A stretch of DNA of 38,294 bases. It comes from Bacillota bacterium. GTDB lineage: Bacteria; Bacillota; Negativicutes; Sporomusales; Sporomusaceae. Position 1 is the first letter of the stretch, and every line of letters starts with the position of its first letter. A program made the position numbers and the translations under genes. Positions 15,170-23,637 of this stretch are shown piece after piece. The notes under the pieces were generated by a model. It had not been told where the DNA came from and ran no database searches. It saw only the letters and a program-made list of their open reading frames with translations. Location: assembly GCA_023443285.1 (NCBI GenBank), contig JAEZVB010000028.1, forward strand, positions 1 to 38,294. Direction: 5' to 3'.

Positions 15170-16524
15170 TCTGTTAATTGTTCTAAATTACGGCACTCAA
15201 ATACTTGTTGACAATACATTTGGTATTCTTTCATGAGGCAATCACCCTCAAGCCATTCCTCTTCCGACAGTGGATTAAGCCAATATATAGACTGCGCCCG
15301 TTCTGCAATCTTCGCTAACTCGTCAGCTCCGCCCGGATGCCAGTTATTACGCCCATCACCTAAGATAATCAGCTTAGTCCGAGCATTAATAGCCGGCAGC
15401 TCATAACGAGCTATTTGTTCGAAAACCAAGTCATATCGTGATAAGCCTACCCGCCGGTTAAAGCGGTCTCTAAGGTGTCTTGCCTGCAAAAAAGCGTTAA
15501 CATCTTGGGTTTTGAACCAGTCAGTCACTTCAACAGCTTCATCAATAAAGACGAATGAGCGGATATTAGCATAACGTCGCTGCGCCGCCTGTACTAATAG
15601 CAGCATAAAACGGCTAAACCGTTCAACTGAATTGGAAACATCACATAACAACCATAAATCTACCTTACTTTTTATTTTGTCCCTGTACTTCAAGTTCACC
15701 GGACAGCCACCTGTACGTACCACTTCCTGAAAAGTACGACGAATATCCACAGTGCCGCGTTTGGCTCGTCGTAAGCGGATTCCCGGTCTTTCAGCCAGCT
15801 TTTTGGCTAATTTGCCAATTTCCTGCTCAACCGTAACAATTTCAGTGGTAGCCAGGCAATCAAATTCCCGGCGACGAATGTTTGCGAATTCTACCAATTT
15901 GAGAATATGCTGTCGGCCAAACTGCTTAACAGCCTTTCGCTCCAGCTCGCGGCGTAGGAGTGCCTCAAGCTGAGCAAACGTCTTTTGCCATTTTTGAAAA
16001 GACGCCTCTTTCATTTGTCCGGTAACATACTTCCGTTCTACTTTGTTAACAGCCTCAAACCATCTTAAGGTTACTTGGGTTTCACGCAATTTCTGCGAAA
16101 TTTCACCCGGCTCGGCATTAGCAAGCGAGATATCAGCCGTAAATTGCCTTGCCAATTCTTCCAATATAGCAGCAGGTTGATTATCGATAGTTTCTAAGAG
16201 GCCTTCGGCATCGCCCCCTGCCCCGGCCGAGCTTCGGCCACTCCCGTCGGCAGTAGCTCCCTTAATCGTAAGTGCTGGAGCTTCCGCGTTAGTTTGTGGT
16301 AATTGTTCCTCTGGTGTAAGATCAAAATATAACTCAAACAACGCCGTAAAAATCGGACGTTCCCAAGTACTTTTCACAAGCGTAGTTTCCAGTACTCCGC
16401 GCAATAAGGCAGGATCAAAACACGTAAGTTCAGCTGCTGTTAATGCATCCACTGCTTCCATTGTTGTTACCGTCAGCCCCGCTTGGCGCAACAATCGGAC
16501 AAAATCAACAATTAATTGTTTCAT
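15148..16524 (-). CDS. VWA domain-containing CoxE-like protein
   Basis: This 458-residue protein has the CoxE/VWA layout. The N-terminus MKQLIVDFVRLLRQAGL and the TALFELYFDL segment are typical. A middle charged region follows. A C-terminal von Willebrand A domain (about 275-450) has the MIDAS motif DVSNS in LWLLCDVSNSVERFS and a later LIILGDGRNNW. A Gly/Ser/Ala-rich linker at about 115-130 separates the N-terminal part. Such proteins act with MoxR ATPases in metal-cofactor insertion or protein maturation. The start overlaps the stop of the MoxR gene by 4 nt, so the pair is surely co-expressed. The client protein is not evident nearby. Confidence 0.9.
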   Translation of the reverse strand: MKQLIVDFVRLLRQAGLTVTTMEAVDALTAAELTCFDPALLRGVLETTLVKSTWERPIFTALFELYFDLTPEEQLPQTNAEAPALTIKGATADGSGRSSAGAGGDAEGLLETIDNQPAAILEELARQFTADISLANAEPGEISQKLRETQVTLRWFEAVNKVERKYVTGQMKEASFQKWQKTFAQLEALLRRELERKAVKQFGRQHILKLVEFANIRRREFDCLATTEIVTVEQEIGKLAKKLAERPGIRLRRAKRGTVDIRRTFQEVVRTGGCPVNLKYRDKIKSKVDLWLLCDVSNSVERFSRFMLLLVQAAQRRYANIRSFVFIDEAVEVTDWFKTQDVNAFLQARHLRDRFNRRVGLSRYDLVFEQIARYELPAINARTKLIILGDGRNNWHPGGADELAKIAERAQSIYWLNPLSEEEWLEGDCLMKEYQMYCQQVFECRNLEQLTEVANRIL

Positions 16525-17384
16525 GACTTTAACAAAAATGGCAGTTTATCATTAATAATATCACGGTCTTTGGTATACTTGAGCAAAGCACTGAGCGTTG
16601 CCCGGACTGTATCGGTAGTTAGTTCTCCGCCTAAGAGCTGCATAGACAAAACCCAGTCAATACTTTCCGTTACACTAGGCGGCTTTTTGAGAGGCTGTTT
16701 GCGAATATTTTGGACGAATTCAACAAGCTGACAGGCAAACTTGCGGTCAATGTCCGGCGCATTCAGTTCAACAATGGCCAACTCCCGTTCAAGCTCAGGA
16801 TAGTCTATATGAAAGTGCAAACACCGGCGTCTTAGTGCATCGCCTAGTTCACGTGTACTATTCGAGGTCAAGACTACATAGGGTCGGTTTACCGAACTTA
16901 TTGTACCCAACTCAGGAATAGTAACTTGCCAATCTGACAATGCCTCTAACAGAAAACTTTCAAATTCCTGGTCACTTTTATCAATCTCATCAATCAAAAG
17001 TACTACAGGCTCTGGACTGGTAAGCGCCGTTAACATCGGACGTTTAAGTAAAAATTCCTGGTCAAAAATTTGTTTTCGCCCTGTCTCCCAGCCTTTTTCC
17101 GTTAATGCGGCAATTTGAATATATAACAACTGTTTTTGATAGTTCCATTCATATAATGCCTTGCTTTCGTCAAGTCCTTCATAGCATTGCAAACGGATGA
17201 GCCGCCGGTTGCGAAGACGTGACCAGGCCTTGGCTAATTCAGTCTTACCGACACCGGCCGGCCCCTCTAAGAGCAGTGGTTTTTCCAGTTTTTCCGCTAA
17301 ATAAAGGGCAGATGCCAAATTATCATCAGTAAGATAGCCATTTTGTCCAAGCTTTGTTTTAAGATCTTCAATTGCTTCTATCAT
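16521..17384 (-). CDS. MoxR-family AAA+ ATPase
   Basis: This 287-residue AAA+ protein shows Walker A GPAGVGKTEL (residues 41-50), Walker B VVLLIDEIDKSD (D132, E133), sensor-1 VVLTSNSTRELGDALRRRCL with the arginine finger region, and a C-terminal lid. It belongs to the MoxR/CoxD group that works as a chaperone-like partner of VWA proteins. It is encoded directly before the VWA gene with a 4-nt overlap and 13 bp after the SemiSWEET gene, so the four genes from 18859 down to 15148 form one operon. The protein is soluble and complete in length. Confidence 0.93.
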   Translation of the reverse strand: MIEAIEDLKTKLGQNGYLTDDNLASALYLAEKLEKPLLLEGPAGVGKTELAKAWSRLRNRRLIRLQCYEGLDESKALYEWNYQKQLLYIQIAALTEKGWETGRKQIFDQEFLLKRPMLTALTSPEPVVLLIDEIDKSDQEFESFLLEALSDWQVTIPELGTISSVNRPYVVLTSNSTRELGDALRRRCLHFHIDYPELERELAIVELNAPDIDRKFACQLVEFVQNIRKQPLKKPPSVTESIDWVLSMQLLGGELTTDTVRATLSALLKYTKDRDIINDKLPFLLKS

Positions 17385-17397
17385 ATTACCAACTCCG

Positions 17398-17670
17398 TTA
17401 CTTTGTTTCTGTAGCTGCTTTACCTGCTTTGTTGAATTTTATCCAGGTAAGGACAACCATACAACCCAAGGTTACCACATTAGCCACAAACACCGGCATA
17501 CTATTTATGCAATATCCGTAGATCATCCAAAAGAAGACGCCAAACATCATCATTACTATCCATGCCGTCGAAAAGTCGCTGGCAGATTTACTCTTAATGG
17601 TTTTTGCCACCTGGGGAAAAAAAGCTACGGTTGTAAGAATTCCTGCCAAGCTGCCAATAAATTCAATCAT
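17398..17670 (-). CDS. SemiSWEET/PQ-loop (MtN3) small transporter
   Basis: This 90-residue protein has three transmembrane segments and the PQ-loop signature FFPQVAKTIKSKSASDFS near the N-terminus. This matches bacterial SemiSWEETs, which work as dimers and carry sugars or other small solutes. The true start is the ATG at 17670, with GGAG 8 nt upstream. The first codons overlap the end of the amidohydrolase gene by 8 bp, so the two are translationally linked. In this company it may move the substrate or product of the amidohydrolase (inference). Confidence 0.88.
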   Translation of the reverse strand: MIEFIGSLAGILTTVAFFPQVAKTIKSKSASDFSTAWIVMMMFGVFFWMIYGYCINSMPVFVANVVTLGCMVVLTWIKFNKAGKAATETK

Positions 17671-18859
17671 GGAAGATACTCCGTCCTTCCTTAAATACCT
17701 GAACAACATTTTTCAGGCAAGTGATATCTACCAATGGGTTTCCTGCCACCACCAATAAGTCCGCCTGTTTACCTACAGCCACTGTACCGATCTGCTGCTC
17801 CATACCTACTGCCTGGGCAGCCAGGCCGGTCGCAGCATGAATTGCAGCTGCCGCTGGCAGACCGCATTCAACCAACAAGCCAATTTCACGCCACATGTCG
17901 CCATGCCCAACTCCTAATGCCCCCGCGTCGGTACCGGCAACAATCTTAGCTCCGGCTCGATAAGCTCTTCGAACCATCGCCTGATGCCTTAGGTAAACAG
18001 TCTCAATCCCATCTGCCGGCAGTGTTTGCGTCTTATAGGTACGACCATAATCCCACATTCTTTCAAAAGGAACTAGTGTCGGTATCCAATATACGCCACT
18101 GTCAGTAATAACATCGGCTGTAGCTTCATCTATAAGTGCCCCATGCTCCAGAGTAGTAATACCAATATCTATACTCTGACGCACGCCGTCTATACCGTTG
18201 GCATGTACCGCCACCGTCTTTTTCAGTCGCCGAGCCTCTTGCGCAGCTGCCTGCGCTTCCGCTAGTGATAATTCAACAATACCGGCATCCTGCCGAACAA
18301 AATTTACGCAGCCTGTCATCATAATTTTTATACAGTCGGCATTATTTTTAGCTTGCTCACGCACCGCTCTGATCATTTCTTCAGGCCCATCAGCTTCTCT
18401 CCCGCCCGCATAGTGAAAATGTCCACCGGTGATAGAAATAGCCTGACTGGCAGTAAGTACTCGTGGACCATTAACAATCCTTTGATTAACAGCTTTTTTT
18501 AAAAACATATTAATACCAAAAGGGCCTCCTAGGTCACGCACGGTAGTTACTCCTTGCCGAATGGTTCGAGTCAGGTTATTGACAGCGCGTAGTAGCGTAG
18601 TCTCCTTATCTTCTTTCCACCGTAATGTACGCGTTTTTACATCAGAAATTCCCTCCAAAAACAAGTGCACATGGGGATCAATAAGCCCCGGCATAACCGT
18701 ATATTGCGAATAATCATCAGCGTTAGCCACATCTTCAGCGGCAAAATCATCAGCTTTCCCGCTGCCAACAATATATCCCGATTCCAACGCCAGATAACAT
18801 GACTCTTGCGCCGTAAGGCCTGTACCATCAAGCAACAGGCCAACCTTTAATAAGTGCAT
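17663..18859 (-). CDS. Amidohydrolase family protein (imidazolonepropionase/prolidase-like)
   Basis: This 398-residue protein belongs to the metal-dependent amidohydrolase superfamily. Beta-strand 1 carries PGLIDPHVHLF (H63, H65). It then has KIMMTGCVNF (the lysine position), VAVHANG (metal histidine), TTLEHG (metal histidine) and GTDAGALGVGHG (catalytic aspartate). The C-terminal composite sheet ends with VGKQADLLVVAGNPL. The superfamily groups the enzyme with cytosolic Xaa-Pro dipeptidases and related hydrolases acting on C-N bonds. The exact substrate cannot be read from the sequence. The ATG follows AAGGAAGAAGGAAC. It is the first gene of the operon with SemiSWEET, MoxR and VWA genes. Confidence 0.9.
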   Translation of the reverse strand: MHLLKVGLLLDGTGLTAQESCYLALESGYIVGSGKADDFAAEDVANADDYSQYTVMPGLIDPHVHLFLEGISDVKTRTLRWKEDKETTLLRAVNNLTRTIRQGVTTVRDLGGPFGINMFLKKAVNQRIVNGPRVLTASQAISITGGHFHYAGGREADGPEEMIRAVREQAKNNADCIKIMMTGCVNFVRQDAGIVELSLAEAQAAAQEARRLKKTVAVHANGIDGVRQSIDIGITTLEHGALIDEATADVITDSGVYWIPTLVPFERMWDYGRTYKTQTLPADGIETVYLRHQAMVRRAYRAGAKIVAGTDAGALGVGHGDMWREIGLLVECGLPAAAAIHAATGLAAQAVGMEQQIGTVAVGKQADLLVVAGNPLVDITCLKNVVQVFKEGRSIFHD

Positions 18860-18948
18860 AATTGTTCCTTCTTCCTTAGGCTAATCTCAAAGTATTCTGC
18901 ATAATATAGTTAAGTACCTGCCATAATGATTGAATTTAAGTAAAATTC

Positions 18949-18977
18949 TTGACATTATGTTACAGTATAAGTATAAT
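18949..18977 (+). promoter_or_regulatory. Strong promoter of the tRNA-Ala gene
   Basis: TTGACA (18949-18954), a 17-nt spacer and TATAAT (18972-18977) match both consensus hexamers exactly, 17 bp before the tRNA. Confidence 0.93.
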
Positions 18978-18994
18978 TTATTTGATAATTATAT

Positions 18995-19070
18995 GGGGGT
19001 ATAGCTCAGCTGGGAGAGCGCTTGAATGGCATTCAAGAGGCCAGCGGTTCGATCCCGCTTATCTCCACCA
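18995..19070 (+). tRNA. tRNA-Ala (anticodon GGC)
   Basis: This 76-nt tRNA includes an encoded CCA. The acceptor stem GGGGGTA/TATCTCC contains G-U pairs. The D-arm AGCTCAGCTGGGAGAGC is standard. The anticodon stem CTTGA/TCAAG carries the loop ATGGCAT, reading GGC for alanine. The T-arm is AGCGG/CCGCT with loop TTCGATC. The 3' part from the T-arm to the discriminator base is repeated at 24802-24827. Confidence 0.97.
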
Positions 19071-19078
19071 AGAACGAC

Positions 19079-19109
19079 GCGGCTTTGCGGGATTTGCAAA
19101 GTCGCTTTT
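19079..19109 (+). terminator. Terminator of tRNA-Ala
   Basis: GCGGCTTTGC (19079-19088) pairs with GCAAAGTCGC (19096-19105), with one G-U pair, and is followed by TTTTA. Confidence 0.85.
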
Positions 19110-19186
19110 ATGTTACGGGGGATAGTGTTTGGAATACTTGATAATCGGGGATACAAAACCGGCAACTACTGCTCGCTAATGTAAAA

Positions 19187-19216
19187 ACAAGCCTGATCTT
19201 TGGGCTTGTCCCTTTT
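19187..19216 (+). terminator. Terminator-like hairpin
   Basis: acaagcc (19187-19193) and ggcttgt (19203-19209) form a stem followed by cccttttaac. No gene ends directly before it other than the tRNA, which already has its own terminator; it may be a remnant. Confidence 0.5.
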
Positions 19217-19236
19217 AACTAAGTTAACCCGCGTTA

Positions 19237-19288
19237 GACGCACAATAAATGAGGCCACCTTACCTGGTGGTCTCATTTATTGTGCGTC
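19237..19288. repeat. Long inverted repeat, 23-bp arms
   Basis: Arms 19237-19259 and 19266-19288 are complementary over 23 bp with one G-T exchange, around a 6-nt loop. The arms start gacgcacaataaatgagg. No T-run follows directly on either strand. It may be a MITE-like remnant or a strong RNA hairpin. Confidence 0.85.
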
Positions 19289-19468
19289 AATTTCATCGTG
19301 GTTTTTTGGGAAATTTGGGATGATTAAAAAGAACACGCGGCGCGAAACCCATTGCCATGTGTAAAAGCTAACCAAACTACAGGAATACCAAAGGCCGCTC
19401 CTTTTTTCCGGCCAGTCCGCCTATGGGAAAAATACAGCCGTGCCGTCAGGTGGCTGGGGCGCCGCGCA

Positions 19469-19497
19469 TTGACATTGTTTTAAGACTATGCTAAATA
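19469..19497 (+). promoter_or_regulatory. Promoter of the LuxR/MalT-type regulator
   Basis: TTGACA (19469-19474), a 17-nt spacer and TAAATA (19492-19497) lie 72 bp before the ATG at 19569. Confidence 0.65.
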
Positions 19498-19568
19498 TAA
19501 AATTAGGAAAAATCCCACTAATAACCAACTGCTGGTAAAGAAGGTATGCATAATGACAGGACATTTAT

Positions 19569-22130
19569 ATGGAAGACGATAGGCTACTATCTCGCCCGGT
19601 GTCGGCGACCCGCAAGCTCAGCATACCCCACTGTGGAACCCATCTCGTCTCCCGCCCCCATCTGACAGCTCAACTCGATCAATCCTTACAGCACAGATTG
19701 ACCTTTGTTCATGCGCCTGCCGGATACGGGAAAACAACGCTGCTGGCGCAATGGCTGGCGAAACGCAAAAAGCGAGCGTGCTGGCTTTCCCTCGACCAAG
19801 CGGACAACGATCTGCCCCGGTTCTACCACTATCTAGCCGCAGCGTTAAAATCGTCCGACCCTAGTGGAGACGAACGGTTGAGCTGGCTGCCGGCAGCAGC
19901 CGACCTGCAGTCCGATACTCTGTGGGAAATGATTGCTGGGTGTACCGGCGGTTGCCAAGACGGTTTGGTAATCGTCCTCGACAATTACCAGGTGATCGAA
20001 GGATCGCAAATCGATGATTTCCTGGCCGTCCTCCTGGAAAATACGGCCACGCGATTGCATTTGGTTATCTGCAGTCGAGCCCCTCTGCCGCTCGCCTTGA
20101 CCCGCATCTGCCTCACCGGCGGGGTTACCGAACTAACTACGGACAACCTCAGGTTCAACGCCGACGAGATCATGGTCTTATACCGAAGCAGAAACAAAAG
20201 CCTTACCAGAGGAGAAGCGATCGCTTTAGAACAGGCCTCCGAGGGCTGGATTGTCGGCTTATATATCGGCGTCCTCACCCACAACGATGCCGCTCCCGAA
20301 GGCAGGAGCCTTTCGGCTGATAATCCTTATGTGGCCGACTACCTGGACAGAGAGGTATTGGCAAAGCTTCCCCGCAGGGTACAGGATTTCTTGCTGCAGA
20401 CAGCCATTCTTGACGGGCTGACTGCACCGCTGTGCGACGCCGTTGTCCGCAGCGAGGGCAGTCGGGAAACGTTGGCCGCCTTAAGCGGGAACGGCGGCTT
20501 TATCATTGCTCTGGATGATCAAGGGCAATGGTATAGACACCACCGTCTGTTCGGGGACTTTCTGCGGCGGAAGCTGGAACAGTCATCCGCCGCCGTCTTG
20601 CCGATACTCCATCGACGGGCGGCCGAGTGGTTCGCTGCCTGCGGCTGCCTGGACGAAGCCGTCGATCATGCGCTTGAGTCTCGCGATTACGCCCTAGTAG
20701 CCGAATGGATAGTCGAATACGCGAAAACCGCCTTGGCCAGCGGCCGGATTCAGAAACTGGCGATCTGGCTCGACGCCTTGCCGCAGGCCGTAATCGACAA
20801 CAATCCGCTGCTAGGATTGGCCTGCACCTGGATCCTGCTGCTGACAGGCAGATTTGAACAGTACCATGCCCAGTTGCAAAAAATGGCGTCCGCCGATTTT
20901 GTCGACACTTCTGAGCAGCTTGCCGGCAAAATTCGCAACGAACTGCTGCTTATCCAGGCGGCGGCGGCATCGTTCGTCTGCGACATCGACACCTGCCTCG
21001 ACCTGAACCAAGAAGCCCACGGTCGAGGCAGCATCTTCATGAGCCAGGGCATCGAATTTCTATCCGCTGAAGCCAGCCTGCTCTCCTGCCGGGTAAAAGT
21101 GCCGCTAAAAAAGGTGCTTGAGTTTGTCCTGCGGATGAGATCTCTTTGGCCAGGGCTCGGCGAGCCGAGCGGCGTCTGGTCACTCACCCTCGGCGAGCTA
21201 CTTTACGAACAAGACCAACTGGATCATGCTCTAGGCGTATTGACCGAAGGGATCGGTCTGGCCGAGCGCGCCAACGCCATGGGGCCTTTTTTAGCTGGCT
21301 CGATTACTTTAGCGCGCATTGCCCGGGCGAAGGGCAAACTAGACTGGGCTGCCTCGATTGTCACCCAAGCCGAACATAAACTGCGGCAATGCCAGGATTA
21401 CGAAAGGCTGCAGCTGCTTGATGCGTTCCGGATATGGCTCCAGGCCGACGGCGAGGATGTGCGGGGGATAGCAGCATGGCTGACGAAAGTTAACAATACA
21501 AGCCGTGAAGATGGCAAACAGCGGCTGGAGTATGAGGAACTCGCCAGAGCAAGGGCGCTGCAGGCACTGGGACGGTTTGAGGAATCTGCCAGGCTGTTGC
21601 AGCAGTGCCTGATCGCTGCCCGAGCTGAGAACCGAGTACCCAGTTTAGTGGTAATTCAAATACTCCAAGCAATTGCCCTGGAAAAATCCGGCGACCCGGA
21701 GGGTGCGTATTTTTCGTTGCGGGACGCATTCTTGATCGCCCGGCGGGACGGCTATTTACGCAGTCTTATTGATGAAGGAGCGCCGCTGGCCGCTCTGTTG
21801 CGTCGCTATATATCTGATTTTACTCAAAAAGACCCGGCTTTCGCCGAATATGTCAAGACTGTTTGGCGCCTGACCAGCAGGCACGCCGCTCAGCTTAAGC
21901 GAACAGCAGGTCTTACGCCGTGGGCGGTTACCGACGCCGCTAAGCTTACTCAGCGAGAGACAGAGATACTGCACTTGCTGGAAACCGGACAGACCAATTT
22001 GGAGATTGCCGTCCGAACTGGAATTTCCGTAAATACTGTCAAGCGGCATGTCCGCAATCTTTACCGCAAACTGCGGGCGCGCAATCGGGTGCAGGCTATA
22101 AGCCGAGGCCAGGAACTCCAATTACTGTAG
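19569..22130 (+). CDS. MalT-like, ATP-dependent LuxR family transcriptional regulator
   Basis: This is an 853-residue LAL/STAND-type regulator. An N-terminal P-loop HAPAGYGKTTLLAQW (Walker A about 49-57) begins an NTPase module with LVIVLDNYQVI as the Walker B-like strand and CSRAPLPLALTRI as sensor region. A long TPR-like helical region (about 400-770) follows. The C-terminal LuxR helix-turn-helix has LTQRETEILHLLETGQ and ISVNTVKRHVRNLYRKLRAR (about 785-845). Proteins of this class bind an inducer through the TPR region, oligomerise with ATP and activate nearby genes. The best candidates for targets are the three exported-protein genes directly downstream in the same orientation (inference). 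The ATG has only a weak AGGA site. Base composition is richer in G and C than outside the island. Confidence 0.93.
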   Translation: MEDDRLLSRPVSATRKLSIPHCGTHLVSRPHLTAQLDQSLQHRLTFVHAPAGYGKTTLLAQWLAKRKKRACWLSLDQADNDLPRFYHYLAAALKSSDPSGDERLSWLPAAADLQSDTLWEMIAGCTGGCQDGLVIVLDNYQVIEGSQIDDFLAVLLENTATRLHLVICSRAPLPLALTRICLTGGVTELTTDNLRFNADEIMVLYRSRNKSLTRGEAIALEQASEGWIVGLYIGVLTHNDAAPEGRSLSADNPYVADYLDREVLAKLPRRVQDFLLQTAILDGLTAPLCDAVVRSEGSRETLAALSGNGGFIIALDDQGQWYRHHRLFGDFLRRKLEQSSAAVLPILHRRAAEWFAACGCLDEAVDHALESRDYALVAEWIVEYAKTALASGRIQKLAIWLDALPQAVIDNNPLLGLACTWILLLTGRFEQYHAQLQKMASADFVDTSEQLAGKIRNELLLIQAAAASFVCDIDTCLDLNQEAHGRGSIFMSQGIEFLSAEASLLSCRVKVPLKKVLEFVLRMRSLWPGLGEPSGVWSLTLGELLYEQDQLDHALGVLTEGIGLAERANAMGPFLAGSITLARIARAKGKLDWAASIVTQAEHKLRQCQDYERLQLLDAFRIWLQADGEDVRGIAAWLTKVNNTSREDGKQRLEYEELARARALQALGRFEESARLLQQCLIAARAENRVPSLVVIQILQAIALEKSGDPEGAYFSLRDAFLIARRDGYLRSLIDEGAPLAALLRRYISDFTQKDPAFAEYVKTVWRLTSRHAAQLKRTAGLTPWAVTDAAKLTQRETEILHLLETGQTNLEIAVRTGISVNTVKRHVRNLYRKLRARNRVQAISRGQELQLL

Positions 22131-22159
22131 TCGCCAGTTATATTCTAAGGAAATCAGTA

Positions 22160-22187
22160 AACCAGGCCGCTCGGTCTGGTTCTTTTT
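22160..22187 (+). terminator. Terminator after the MalT-like regulator
   Basis: aaccag (22160-22165) pairs with ctggtt (22176-22181), with inner ccg/cgg pairing, followed by tctttttac. It lies 30 bp after the stop codon, so the downstream exported-protein genes need their own promoter. Confidence 0.75.
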
Positions 22188-22352
22188 ACATAATAATTTT
22201 ACATTGTATTGCTGATTTTCACCCTTTAGAGTAATTTACTATTATTTCCTGTTGGTTTAATATAAAAAGAGGATTGCAGCGCGACCGGGCTGGAGCGTAG
22301 CAAGCGCTTGCGGCGGCGGGGGGTCACGTTAAGTTGATTGGAGGGTTGTTGA

Positions 22353-23018
22353 ATGGCAAAAAAAATGTTGACATTGTTACTACTAATGATGCTTTTTACC
22401 TCGGTAGGGTTCGCCAGCCCCCTGACCGATTATTCGTCCGGGAAGGTTGCTGTCGATATTCTCTTTCTGCCGAATATCGACAATGATTCGCCATACCGTG
22501 CGAAAGTCGGCAGTGCTTCGATGGCCGAATCTGCGGATGGAAAAAGCGACAATCTGTCCTGGGGCGCGGCTTTCGGTCTCGGCAACAATTTTGCGCTGGA
22601 GTACCGTCAGATGGATGTGGCAACCGAGCAGTGCAAGCGTTCCAACGATTATCTGAAAATCGATGGCCGGGAAATAAACGTGCTGTACAAGACCGGAAAA
22701 AACCTCGCCGTCTTCGTCGGCTATCACCGGGCCAAGTTCATCAACGCAACGGCAAACTGGAGCACGCAGAGCAAAAACGCCTTTCAAGTCGGGCTTGTCG
22801 GCTGGACCGATCTGGCGCCCGAAACCACCCTATTCGGCCGAGCCGGCCTGGGAAACGATTTGACCAGCTACGAAATCGGCTTGTCACACGCCCTGTCGGC
22901 GAACGTTGACCTCAACCTGGTTTACCGGTACCGTGAGGCGAAGAATTTCGACAAAAACACCATCTATATAGATGACACGTCTAAAGGCTTTGGTGCCGGG
23001 CTGACGTTTAAGTTTTAG
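22353..23018 (+). CDS. Exported outer-membrane beta-barrel protein
   Basis: This 221-residue protein has a signal peptide of about 21 residues (lysines, leucine-rich core, GFA cleavage site before SPLTDY). Alternating strands follow and the protein ends in GFGAGLTFKF, a typical barrel terminus. The number of amphipathic strands suggests a small 8-10-stranded barrel of the YfaZ/OmpA-like size class. It has one cysteine only. The ATG follows GGAGGG by 7 nt. It is the first gene after the MalT-like regulator and is followed 64 bp later by a small exported protein. The function is unknown; an adhesion, permeability or sensing role cannot be told apart from sequence. Confidence 0.8.
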   Translation: MAKKMLTLLLLMMLFTSVGFASPLTDYSSGKVAVDILFLPNIDNDSPYRAKVGSASMAESADGKSDNLSWGAAFGLGNNFALEYRQMDVATEQCKRSNDYLKIDGREINVLYKTGKNLAVFVGYHRAKFINATANWSTQSKNAFQVGLVGWTDLAPETTLFGRAGLGNDLTSYEIGLSHALSANVDLNLVYRYREAKNFDKNTIYIDDTSKGFGAGLTFKF

Positions 23019-23082
23019 GATGTCCTGATAGGTTCCGGGCAAACATTCCGCTACATACTATATTGGAAAGGGGATATTTTAT

Positions 23083-23619
23083 ATGAGACGATTTGCAGGG
23101 GTGCTGTTGGCGGTAATGCTACTGGCGTTGTGCGCGACGACCTTCGCCGCCCCCAAACTGGTGCTCACGGACACTCAGGAGATTCCCAATAGTACCTTTA
23201 GGGGCGGCTATGCCGCCAACCCGTTCGAGGGAAAAATCGTCATGTCAGCCATCAAGGGCAGCAAGACGCTGTCCAAACCTTGGATCGGGTTTTATGCCCT
23301 CGGAGCGGACGGGAAAACTGTTAAATTTGATTTGGAGTTCTCCGGCGGAAATATTCAGGTGTGCGTCCTGTACGACGGCGGCAGAAATACGGGGTTTCTA
23401 GAGAGGAAATATCTGCTCCGCCAGGTGCTGCCAACTCATGACATGTGGCACTATAACGGCCCGTTCAGCATTGAAGTTCGGGACGGTTGCGCCGTCGTCA
23501 CTCTTGGATCCCAAAGTTATACCTGGCCGGGGGTAAGCACGCTGAACGGAGTGATTGAAGTTGGGATGGTGAGCGGCAAACTGGATATCTACCATTATGT
23601 CGAAGAGGATACACAATAA
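23083..23619 (+). CDS. Small exported protein of unknown function
   Basis: This 178-residue protein has a clear signal peptide (MRRFAGVLLAVMLLALC...TTFA before APKLVL, about 22 residues). The mature part of about 155 residues is beta-rich, with repeated valine/glycine strands such as KTVKFDLEFSGG and GVIEVGMVSGKLDIYHYVEED. It has two cysteines in the mature region (VCVLYDGG, DGCAVVTLG) that could form a disulfide. I do not recognise the family. A good AGGGGA ribosome site precedes the ATG. It lies between the barrel gene and the beta-propeller lipoprotein gene, so the three probably serve one envelope function. Confidence 0.7.
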   Translation: MRRFAGVLLAVMLLALCATTFAAPKLVLTDTQEIPNSTFRGGYAANPFEGKIVMSAIKGSKTLSKPWIGFYALGADGKTVKFDLEFSGGNIQVCVLYDGGRNTGFLERKYLLRQVLPTHDMWHYNGPFSIEVRDGCAVVTLGSQSYTWPGVSTLNGVIEVGMVSGKLDIYHYVEEDTQ

Positions 23620-23637
23620 TAACTATAAGAGGCAGGG

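Larger units (their letters stand above)
19110..19468. other. Gene-free spacer with hairpins
   Basis: I see no credible coding region here. It contains a terminator-like hairpin (19187-19216) and a long inverted repeat (19237-19288). The rest, including the G+C-rich 19330-19468, shows no recognisable feature. It is the left part of the putative island. Confidence 0.5.
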
